Positions 1 through 5,641 of a stretch of 5,641 nucleotides of DNA are shown piece after piece. Source of the stretch: Actinomycetes bacterium (GTDB lineage: Bacteria > Actinomycetota > Thermoleophilia > Solirubrobacterales > Solirubrobacteraceae); NCBI GenBank assembly GCA_023405705.1, contig JAEXXR010000353.1, forward strand, positions 1-5,641, given 5' to 3'. Every line of letters starts with the position of its first letter. The stretch's first letter is position 1. The notes under the pieces are model-generated. The model ran no database searches. It worked only from the letters and a program-made list of their open reading frames with translations, and was not told the DNA's origin. The position numbers and the translations under genes are program-made.

Positions 1-27
1 CGCCCGCGCAGCCCACCTCCTGACGCA

Positions 28-68
28 GGGCCCGCGGCGATGGCCGCGCCCCGCCGGAGCCGCGCTCC
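28..68 (-). terminator. Tandem hairpins after the HAD gene, possible operon end
   Basis: Read on the minus strand, GGAGC/GCTCC (5 bp, 3-nt loop, 68-56) begins 5 bases after the HAD stop. A second stem, CGCGGC/GCCGCG (48-33), follows with a GATG-complement loop and a flanking GGG/CCC extension. No T-tract is present. In GC-rich DNA such stems are common, so a terminator role is only a possibility. Confidence 0.25.
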
Positions 69-73
69 CGCCG

Positions 74-715
74 CTATGCCGCCTCGCGCAGCGACAGCCG
101 CACGAGGTCGCCGATCTCGGCGGTCGAGCGCAGCTGGGCACTGCCCTCGGGCCGGCGGCCGTAGCCCCACGCGGCGTGCAGGAAGCGCATGCCGGCGTGC
201 CTGGCGGCGGCGCAGTCGACGTCCATGTCGCCTATGAAGACGGCGTCGGCGACGTCGGTGCGCGCCTCCGACGCCGCGATCAGCAGCGGCCACGGCGACG
301 GCTTGCCCGGGTGGCGGTCCTCCGGCGTCTGGATCGTCTCGAAGGGGACGTCGAACTGCGACAGCGTCCAGTAGGTCTGCGGCCGCGCCTTCGACGTGAC
401 GACGCCGAGCTTGACGCCCGCGACCGCCAGCCGCGCGAGCGCTTCCTCGACGCCGGGGAAGGCAGGCACGCGCGGCGCCGTGCGGACGGCGTAGGCGAAG
501 TAGACGCGCTCGATCTCCTCGCGCTGCTCGCTCAGACCCAGCCGCTCCATGATGTCGGCGAACGGCCGGCCGATCTCGCGGAAGTAGGCCTCGAACGGCA
601 CGGTCACGCCGAGGTCGCGCTGGACCGACTCCCACGCCTCTTGCATTGCGGCCCGCGAGTCCACCAGGACGCCGTCGAGGTCGAATAGAGCCAGCTTGCA
701 GCGGCCGTCGCTCAC
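74..715 (-). CDS. HAD-superfamily hydrolase, phosphoglycolate-phosphatase-like (subfamily IA)
   Basis: A 213-residue protein with all four HAD motifs, so most likely a cytosolic Mg-dependent phosphatase acting on a small phosphorylated metabolite. Motif I is FDLDGVLVDS (nucleophile D12, acid D14), motif II the threonine of VVTSK (T107), motif III the lysine of GKPSP (K138), and motif IV GDMDVD (D163, D167). A helical cap follows motif I (about residues 20-90), and the length is normal for subfamily IA. The start is a GTG; its first four bases are GTGA, overlapping the TGA of the upstream aldolase gene. The next in-frame ATG lies after motif I and would destroy the enzyme. The ribosome-binding site is weak, which suggests translational coupling. 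It is the last gene of the visible operon. Codon 10 (686-688), just before motif I, is the only in-frame CTA codon I found in the window. The substrate cannot be deduced; phosphonatase-type HADs were considered, but nothing specific supports that. Confidence 0.9.
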   Translation of the reverse strand: MSDGRCKLALFDLDGVLVDSRAAMQEAWESVQRDLGVTVPFEAYFREIGRPFADIMERLGLSEQREEIERVYFAYAVRTAPRVPAFPGVEEALARLAVAGVKLGVVTSKARPQTYWTLSQFDVPFETIQTPEDRHPGKPSPWPLLIAASEARTDVADAVFIGDMDVDCAAARHAGMRFLHAAWGYGRRPEGSAQLRSTAEIGDLVRLSLREAA

Positions 716-1635
716 AGCAGCTTCAGCTCCGCCATCGCGGCCAGCACCTCTTCTCTGCGGACGGGGTCCAGCGGCGTCAGCGGCAGCCGCGTCGCCGGGG
801 AGGCGATCACGCCCTTGGCGGCGAGGATCTCCTTGTAGCTGCGGATCCAGCCGTTCTTCGCCGTGATGCAGGGGGAGACGGCCGGCACGACCTCGCGCAG
901 CAGCACGGTGCGGGCGGCGTCGAGCTCGTCGTCCTCGAAGTGGCGGTGGACGCGCGAGATCGCGCTCGGGTCGACGTTGGACCAGCCGACCGTCGAGCCG
1001 ATCGCGCCGTGGCGCAGCCCCATCAGCAGCATGTTCTCGTCGCCGACGAGCACCTCGACCAGCGGCGCGCCCTCGCGCATCGCGAGCACCTTCGCCGGGT
1101 CGACGATCGACATCTTCACGTAGCGGACGTTCGGCGCCTGCTCGCTGATGCGGCGGACGCGGTCGATGCTCAGCTCGATCCCGGCGCCGCCGTCGTAGGC
1201 CATCACCGGCAGGTCGATCGCGGAGGCGACCGCGGTGAAGTGGGCCTCCGTCGACGCCGCCGTGTGGTCGAAGTAGTAGGGCGGCTGCAGCATCACGCAC
1301 TCGCCGCCGAGCGCCTGCGCGTGCTTGGCGAGCGCGATCGAGACGGACGTGGCGCTGTTGCCGACCCCGTAGGTGACCGGCACGCGCCCGGCGACGACCT
1401 TCGCCAGCGTCGTCATCAGCTGCGCCTGCTCGTCGATCGACATGGTGAAGAACTCGCCGGTCGTGCCGAGCCCGACGATCCCGTCTATGCCGCCGTCGAT
1501 CACGTAGTCGACGAGCGAGGCGAGCGAGCGCTCGTCGACGTCGCCGTCGTCGGTGAAGGGGGTCAGCAGCAGGACCTGCGCGCCTTCCGGGCGCGTCGGG
1601 CCGTCGCCGTTGCCGAACGCGGTGTTGGGGCTCAT
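712..1635 (-). CDS. DapA / N-acetylneuraminate lyase family class I aldolase
   Basis: A 307-residue TIM-barrel protein of the dihydrodipicolinate synthase/NAL family, which forms a Schiff base between an active-site lysine and pyruvate or another 2-oxo acid for aldol condensation or cleavage. Visible landmarks are TPF near residue 25, GTTGE at 57-61 (the Thr-Thr pair that relays protons and binds carboxylate), PPYY at 118-121, the catalytic tyrosine of AYDGG (Y147), and the Schiff-base lysine of RYVKM (K174). In true DapA the segment after the catalytic tyrosine reads YNxPxRT and its arginine (E. coli R138) binds the second carboxylate. Here it is YDGGAGI, with glycine at that place, so lysine biosynthesis is unlikely and another aldehyde partner is expected. 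The ATG overlaps the upstream dehydrogenase stop as ATGA, and no good Shine-Dalgarno precedes it, so coupled translation is likely. The exact reaction is unknown. Confidence 0.9.
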   Translation of the reverse strand: MSPNTAFGNGDGPTRPEGAQVLLLTPFTDDGDVDERSLASLVDYVIDGGIDGIVGLGTTGEFFTMSIDEQAQLMTTLAKVVAGRVPVTYGVGNSATSVSIALAKHAQALGGECVMLQPPYYFDHTAASTEAHFTAVASAIDLPVMAYDGGAGIELSIDRVRRISEQAPNVRYVKMSIVDPAKVLAMREGAPLVEVLVGDENMLLMGLRHGAIGSTVGWSNVDPSAISRVHRHFEDDELDAARTVLLREVVPAVSPCITAKNGWIRSYKEILAAKGVIASPATRLPLTPLDPVRREEVLAAMAELKLL

Positions 1636-2720
1636 GTGAAGGTGACCATCGCCTTTCCTGCTGCGCGGACGGTGAAGAGCGCGCTCGGGTCCTCGAGCGC
1701 GTCGAAGCGGTGGACGTCGGTGATCGCGGTGGCGATCTCGACCGGCGTCTCGGCGACCAGCGCGATCGCCGCCGGGAAGTCGTCGTAGAAGGTCTCGCCG
1801 CTGCCGACGATGCGCAGGTCGCGCAGGCAGATGTCGCTCGGCTTGATCGGTATCTCGCCGAGGTCGGCGAAGTTGCCCAGCTCGACGAGCGTGCCGCCCC
1901 AGGCGAGCAGCTGCAGCGCGCCGGCGAAGGCGGCCGGCGTGCCGGCGGCGTCGACGACGAGGTCGAAGCCGTCGCGCGCGACGGCGACCGCCGCGGCCTC
2001 CTCGGGGGAGGCGAGCGTCGCGAAGCCCAGCTCGGCGGCGAGCGCGCGCCGGCTGGCGTCGAACTCGACGACGGTCGGGATCGCGCCGGCGGCCGCGAGC
2101 GCGACCGCCGAGCAGAGGCCGATCACGCCGAAGCCGAGCACGAGCCCGTGCGCGCCCTCGGGCGCGAAGCGCTCGCCGAACGCCTTTCTGAGCGCGCTCA
2201 GCACGCACGCCATCGGCTCGGCGAAGACCAGCCGCTCGGCCGGCGCCTGCTCGGGCACGTGGAAGAGGCGCGTGCCCGGCAGCAGCTCCATGTACGGGGA
2301 GAAGCCGCCGGTCAGCCCGTCGCCGGTCATCGTGAGGCCGTAGCAGGGGCGGTCGAGGCAGCGGTCGCCGCCGCTGCAGCCGCCGCACTCGCCGCACGGG
2401 ACGCCCGGCGCGATCAGCACGCGGTCGCCCTCGGCGAGCGGCCCGTCGGGCACGATGCCGTGCTCGGCCGGCAGCCGCTCGATCCGCCCGATCACCTCGT
2501 GACCGAGCAGGAGCGGGACCGGGACCTCCATGCGGCCGGCCCAGATGTGGTGGTCGGTGCCGCAGACGCCGGTCGTCTCGACGCGCAGCAGCGCGCCGGC
2601 GTGCGGGAGCGTGCGGCGGGCGGCGAGCACCGACCCGGGACCGTGCAGCTCGAAGACGCGAACGGTCGCGCGCGGCCGCTGGGGCGCGCCGGCGTCCGCT
2701 CCGGAGAGAAGTGAAGACAT
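1632..2720 (-). CDS. Zinc-dependent medium-chain alcohol/polyol dehydrogenase
   Basis: A 362-residue cytosolic MDR-family dehydrogenase expected to oxidise an alcohol or polyol with NAD(P). The N-terminal GroES-like domain carries catalytic-zinc ligands C53 (in GVCGTDHH) and H74-E75 (in LGHEVIG), and probably E168 in FAEPMAC. A structural-zinc loop holds cysteines at 109, 112, 115, 121 and 126; the first three keep the usual C-x2-C-x2-C pattern, but the fourth is displaced from the common x7 spacing. The Rossmann domain has GFGVIG at 196-201 and an acidic EFD (219-221) after strand 2, favouring NAD over NADP. The ATG at 2720 was chosen because AGGTG lies about 9 bases upstream; an in-frame GTG at 2732 falls inside that ribosome-binding site. 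It is the first gene of a three-gene operon and overlaps the aldolase by 4 bp. It resembles sorbitol/threonine-type and phosphonate-associated dehydrogenases, but the substrate is unknown. Confidence 0.92.
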   Translation of the reverse strand: MSSLLSGADAGAPQRPRATVRVFELHGPGSVLAARRTLPHAGALLRVETTGVCGTDHHIWAGRMEVPVPLLLGHEVIGRIERLPAEHGIVPDGPLAEGDRVLIAPGVPCGECGGCSGGDRCLDRPCYGLTMTGDGLTGGFSPYMELLPGTRLFHVPEQAPAERLVFAEPMACVLSALRKAFGERFAPEGAHGLVLGFGVIGLCSAVALAAAGAIPTVVEFDASRRALAAELGFATLASPEEAAAVAVARDGFDLVVDAAGTPAAFAGALQLLAWGGTLVELGNFADLGEIPIKPSDICLRDLRIVGSGETFYDDFPAAIALVAETPVEIATAITDVHRFDALEDPSALFTVRAAGKAMVTFT

Positions 2721-2810
2721 GTTTAATTGCACCTCGGCGAGGCCGGATGGCTCAGTGCAAGCAGGGTGGGAGAGCCGCCCGGAACCCCCTCCTCGACAGC
2801 GGCTTCGGCC

Positions 2811-2839
2811 AGCCTACAGCCCGCACATAGCCGTTGCAA
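2811..2839 (-). promoter_or_regulatory. Candidate promoter for the dehydrogenase operon
   Basis: Read on the minus strand, TTGCAA (2839-2834) and TAGGCT (2816-2811) are separated by 17 bp. The spacing is ideal, but each box matches the sigma-70 consensus only partly. It would give a leader of roughly 85 nt before the dehydrogenase ATG. No known riboswitch was recognised in that leader. The assignment is tentative. Confidence 0.3.
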
Positions 2840-2860
2840 GACAGATCCGAAACGGTGGCG

Positions 2861-2883
2861 TTTTCGCCGTGTCTGCGCGAAAA
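2861..2883. repeat. Inverted repeat between the divergent promoters
   Basis: TTTTCGC (2861-2867) and GCGAAAA (2877-2883) form a perfect 7-bp inverted repeat with a 9-nt spacer. Its left arm overlaps an alternative small hairpin, GGCG-TTTT-CGCC (2857-2868). The repeat lies just upstream of the plus-strand -35 box, between the two putative divergent promoters. It could therefore be an operator, but chance is not excluded. Confidence 0.35.
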
Positions 2884-2895
2884 CAAGGGTCTAAT

Positions 2896-2925
2896 TGACT
2901 TCCGCTCAGGAGCCTGCATATACTC
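2896..2925 (+). promoter_or_regulatory. Strong sigma-70-type promoter of the split tRNA gene
   Basis: TTGACT at 2896-2901 and TATACT at 2920-2925 are separated by 18 bp, each one mismatch from the -35 and -10 consensus. They stand out in a locally AT-richer stretch of a GC-rich genome. Transcription would start near 2932, leaving a leader of about 38 nt before the tRNA 5' end. No other strong promoter was seen before the synthetase gene, so the tRNA and synthetase may be co-transcribed. Confidence 0.75.
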
Positions 2926-2969
2926 GCTTCGAGCCGTCCGGGGGACACGGTGCGGCTCAGTCGTTGCGA

Positions 2970-3186
<217 letters not shown>

Positions 3187-3390
3187 TGATGGTGCAAGAA
3201 GCCGGGGCCACGTAATTCGTGATCCCGAAGATCTATCATTGATGTATCCGGAGAACGCGTGCCGGTCGTCGCATCCGCGCGTTCATCGTTGAGTCGTACG
3301 CATAACGTTCAACGCTCTGAGCGCGAACGCGGCACGCGTCGCGACGTCGAGCGTCGAACCGTTCCACGCCGGGCCGAACTTGGGGGGAAG
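3187..3390 (+). other. Leader between the split tRNA and the synthetase gene
   Basis: These 204 nt contain no recognised gene, tRNA-proximal terminator or strong promoter. An in-frame GTG at 3259 with GGAG 5 bases upstream could extend the synthetase by 44 residues. However, third codon positions there are much less G/C-biased than in the enzyme, and the extension would be basic and low-complexity. A small hairpin lies at 3307-3328 (GTTC..GAAC enclosing CGCT-CTG-AGCG). The tract is probably an untranslated leader. Confidence 0.5.
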
Positions 3391-5574
3391 ATGGCCTCAC
3401 AAAGCGTCACGCCGGAATACGCTCCGGCAGCGATCGAAGCCCGCTGGCAGGAGGCATGGCGCGAGGCCGGCGCCTTCGCCACGCCGGCGCCGCAGGAGGG
3501 CGAGAGACCGGCCTACATCTTCTCGGCGTGCCCGTTCACCTCGGGCAGCGCGCACATGGGCCACATCCGCAGCTACTCGATAAGCGACGCCTACGCGCGC
3601 TTCCTGCGGACGCGCGGCAGAGCGGTCCTCTTCTCGATCGGCTTCGACGCCTTCGGCCTGCCGACGGAGATCGGCGCGATCAAGAACCAGCTGACGCCGA
3701 ACGAGTGGGTCCAGCAGTGCCGCACGCGCATGCGCGAGCAGTTCGACCGCCTCGGCTACTCGTTCGACTGGGAGCGCGAGTGGATCACGAGCGAGCCGGA
3801 GCTCTACAAGTGGACGCAGTGGCTGTTCCTGCTGCTGCAGAGAGAGGGCCTCGTCTACCACGCCGAGGGCCAGGTCGACTGGTGCGACAACTGCAAGACC
3901 GTGCTCGCCAGCCTCCAGGTCGAGGACGGCACCTGCTGGCGATGTCACGAGCCGACGCGCCTCGTCGAGCGCTCCCAGTGGTACCTCGGCGTCAGCCGGT
4001 ACCTGGAGGAGAACGAGAGAGGGATGGAGCTGCTCGGCGAGTGGAACCCGGCCGCGGTCGGCGCCCAGCGCACGATGCTCGGCCGCGTCGACGGGGTCGA
4101 GCTGGAGGGCGCGACGCTCGACGGCACGCAGCTGACCGTCTTCACCCCGCACGCCGACGCCGTCGAGCAGGCCGAGTTCGTCGCGATCTCGCCCAGCCAC
4201 CCGGACGTCGACGCCTGGATCCTCGACGACGAGGTGCGCACGCAGGTGGCGCGCATCCGCAGCGGCGGCATCGCCCGCGACGAGCGCGGCGCCGACAACG
4301 TCCCGATCGTCGACAGCGGCCGCACGCTCGGCATCCCGGGCTACAGAGACCCGCTGCCGGTCGTCGTCACGCCGGCGGTCGACGCCCGCTTCGGCCGCAC
4401 CGCGGTGCTCGGCGTCCCGTCGGTCGACCGCACCGACGCGGCGATCGCCAGACGGCTCGGCGCGAAGGGCTCCTCGATGTTCGCCTGGAAGCTGCCGCCC
4501 GGCCCGCCGCGCGTGCGCGAGGCGGCCCGCTACAAGGCCCGCGACTTCCCGATCTCGCGCCAGCGCGCGTGGGGCGCGCCGATCCCGCTCGTCCACTGCG
4601 ACGACTGCGGCACCGTCCCGGTCCCCGAGGACCAGCTGCCGGTGCGGCTGCCCGACGACCTGCGCCCGACCGGCGAGGGCAACGTGCTCGCCCAGCGCGA
4701 CGACTTCGTGCAGACGACCTGCCCGCAGTGCGGCGGCGCCGGCCGCCGCGAGACCGACACGCTCGACTGCCACGTCGACGGCCTGTGGCAGTGGTTCCCG
4801 TTCTCCGCACCGACCGCCGAGCGCGAGAACGCGATGTTCACCCACAGCGAGATGGAGCGCTGGCTGCCGGTCCACCAGGTGATCTGGGGCGCCGACGGCG
4901 GCGGCTCGATGTTCGACCAGCGGATGACGGCGAAGGTGCTGCGCGACGTCGGCGTGCTGCCGCACATGGAGCACGGCGAGCCGCACAGACGCGTGCTGAT
5001 GCACGAGATGGTCCACCTCGACGGCCGCAAGATGAGCAAGCACCTCGGCAACGTCGTCGACCCCGACGAGCTGCTCCAGCGCGTCGGCGCCGACACGGTG
5101 CGGCTCGCGGTCCTCTACGCGGCTGCGCCGACCAACGTGCTGACCTGGACCGACCAGGCGCTGCAGTACTGCCGCCGCTGGCTCGTCTCCTTCTGGGGCT
5201 ACGCGCTGCCGCGGATCGAGGGCGTCGGCGAGGTGCCCGAGCCCGATCCCGAGGAGGGCGCCGTCAAGCTGCGCGGCCGCCTGGAGAACTGGCGCAGCGT
5301 CGCGCTGCGGCGGATCACCGAGAACATGGAGGGCCTCGAGACCCACCGCGCCGCACGCAACGTGATGACGCTCGTGGAGCGGATCAGAGACTTCGAGGCG
5401 CGCGTGATCAGACAGCAGGGCGAGCTGACGCCGAGCGACACGGCCGCGCTGCAGGGCGCGCTGCTGACGGCGGTCCAGTGCCTCGCGCCGCTGGCGCCGC
5501 ACATCGCCGAGGAGCTGTGGGCGGCGGCCGGACAGGAGGGGCTGGTCGCGCTCGCGCCGTGGCCCGAGGGGTGA
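3391..5574 (+). CDS. Divergent leucyl-tRNA synthetase-like class Ia enzyme without C-terminal tRNA-binding domain
   Basis: A 727-residue cytosolic class Ia synthetase expected to activate an amino acid with ATP and charge a tRNA. LeuRS landmarks run in order: HMGH (55-58), GFDAFGLPTE (84-93, keeping the amino-group-binding aspartate D86), zinc cysteines C165/C168 and C182/C185, a shortened CP1 editing domain (about 225-385), SRQRAWGAPIP (389-399), a second cysteine set C403/C406 and C444/C447, RRETDT (452-457), and KMSK (547-550), then a helical anticodon-binding domain. The usual leucine-pocket segments are altered: MLPY becomes ACPF (46-49), and the EHAxxH helix becomes a glycine-rich segment near 500-507. 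The editing motif TTRPDT is TPHADA (252-257). The protein stops at LAPWPEG, where ordinary bacterial LeuRS continues about 60 residues into the domain contacting the long-armed tRNA-Leu. The ATG follows a GGGGGGAAG tract and matches the usual family start. A UAG tRNA lies upstream, the probable partner. It is unlikely to be the housekeeping LeuRS. Confidence 0.88.
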   Translation: MASQSVTPEYAPAAIEARWQEAWREAGAFATPAPQEGERPAYIFSACPFTSGSAHMGHIRSYSISDAYARFLRTRGRAVLFSIGFDAFGLPTEIGAIKNQLTPNEWVQQCRTRMREQFDRLGYSFDWEREWITSEPELYKWTQWLFLLLQREGLVYHAEGQVDWCDNCKTVLASLQVEDGTCWRCHEPTRLVERSQWYLGVSRYLEENERGMELLGEWNPAAVGAQRTMLGRVDGVELEGATLDGTQLTVFTPHADAVEQAEFVAISPSHPDVDAWILDDEVRTQVARIRSGGIARDERGADNVPIVDSGRTLGIPGYRDPLPVVVTPAVDARFGRTAVLGVPSVDRTDAAIARRLGAKGSSMFAWKLPPGPPRVREAARYKARDFPISRQRAWGAPIPLVHCDDCGTVPVPEDQLPVRLPDDLRPTGEGNVLAQRDDFVQTTCPQCGGAGRRETDTLDCHVDGLWQWFPFSAPTAERENAMFTHSEMERWLPVHQVIWGADGGGSMFDQRMTAKVLRDVGVLPHMEHGEPHRRVLMHEMVHLDGRKMSKHLGNVVDPDELLQRVGADTVRLAVLYAAAPTNVLTWTDQALQYCRRWLVSFWGYALPRIEGVGEVPEPDPEEGAVKLRGRLENWRSVALRRITENMEGLETHRAARNVMTLVERIRDFEARVIRQQGELTPSDTAALQGALLTAVQCLAPLAPHIAEELWAAAGQEGLVALAPWPEG

Positions 5575-5583
5575 AGACGTAGG

Positions 5584-5600
5584 GCCTCCAACAGGGAGGC
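5584..5600 (+). terminator. Hairpin just after the synthetase stop
   Basis: GCCTCC (5584-5589) and GGAGGC (5595-5600) form a perfect 6-bp stem with a 5-nt loop, 9 bases after the synthetase stop codon. No T-tract follows, so it is at most part of a bipartite or factor-dependent terminator together with the next hairpin. Confidence 0.35.
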
Positions 5601-5603
5601 AGC

Positions 5604-5636
5604 GCGCGCGGCGGGTTGGGGGACTTCGCCGCGCGC
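5604..5636 (+). terminator. Strong 10-bp GC hairpin downstream of the synthetase
   Basis: GCGCGCGGCG (5604-5613) and CGCCGCGCGC (5627-5636) pair perfectly over 10 bp around a 13-nt G-rich loop. This is the most stable simple stem noticed in the window. It suits a transcription end point or 3' stabilising structure for the synthetase transcript. The window ends 5 bases later, so a following T-tract cannot be assessed. Confidence 0.45.
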
Positions 5637-5641
5637 ACAGC

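Noticed and set aside
14..21. AGGAGGTG on the minus strand as the ribosome-binding site of a following operon gene
   Set aside because: No ATG, GTG or TTG follows at a suitable distance within the window, and a start beyond the edge would be 15 or more bases away.
716..1300. In-frame upstream extension of the HAD frame across the aldolase gene
   Set aside because: The extra residues are an arginine-rich shadow of the aldolase frame; real HAD homology begins right at the GTG overlapping the aldolase stop.
1636..2397. Upstream extension of the aldolase frame across the dehydrogenase gene
   Set aside because: Arginine-rich shadow translation; the true start is the ATG that overlaps the dehydrogenase stop.
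2721..2810. Riboswitch in the dehydrogenase leader
   Set aside because: Some short stems can be drawn, but no conserved core of a known riboswitch class was recognised.
3397..5582. Long open frames on both strands overlapping the synthetase
   Set aside because: Composition is typical of shadow frames in GC-rich DNA (runs of Arg, Ala, Gly, His) with no domain motifs, whereas the plus frame has full LeuRS motifs.

Overview
The window is GC-rich, with coding third positions almost all G or C, and it uses AGA for arginine alongside CGN codons. This suggests a high-GC actinobacterium, perhaps of the Thermoleophilia/Solirubrobacterales kind; that placement is an inference from composition only.

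Left half (74-2720, minus strand): a compact three-gene operon. It reads, in transcription order, a zinc-dependent medium-chain alcohol dehydrogenase, a DapA/N-acetylneuraminate-lyase family class I aldolase, and a HAD-superfamily phosphatase-like hydrolase. Successive genes overlap by 4 bp (ATGA, then GTGA), so translation is probably coupled. The pathway is not recognisable; the set would suit oxidation, aldol cleavage or condensation, and dephosphorylation of a small hydroxylated substrate.

Centre (2721-3390): a divergent intergenic region. It has a weak candidate promoter for the operon on the minus strand and a strong sigma-70-type promoter on the plus strand (TTGACT, 18 bp, TATACT). That promoter drives a tRNA gene split inside its D-loop by about 143 nt. 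Joining the two halves gives an almost textbook class I tRNA with anticodon UAG, a 5-nt variable loop, discriminator A73 and no encoded CCA. A UAG anticodon normally belongs to tRNA-Leu, which should have a long variable arm.

Right half (3391-5574, plus strand): a divergent leucyl-tRNA synthetase-like class Ia enzyme of 727 residues. Its catalytic signatures (HMGH, KMSK) and zinc cysteines are intact. The leucine side-chain pocket is rebuilt, the editing motif is degenerate, and the C-terminal domain that in normal bacterial LeuRS helps hold the long-armed tRNA-Leu is absent. A hairpin-rich segment follows.

The main discovery candidate is this synthetase plus adjacent tRNA. A LeuRS paralogue lacking the tail that reads long-armed tRNA-Leu sits beside a short-armed UAG tRNA whose gene carries an unprecedented-looking D-loop insertion. 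This could be a dedicated synthetase/tRNA pair, possibly for a non-leucine substrate or for non-ribosomal use of the aminoacyl-tRNA. Whether the divergent metabolic operon is linked to it is open.
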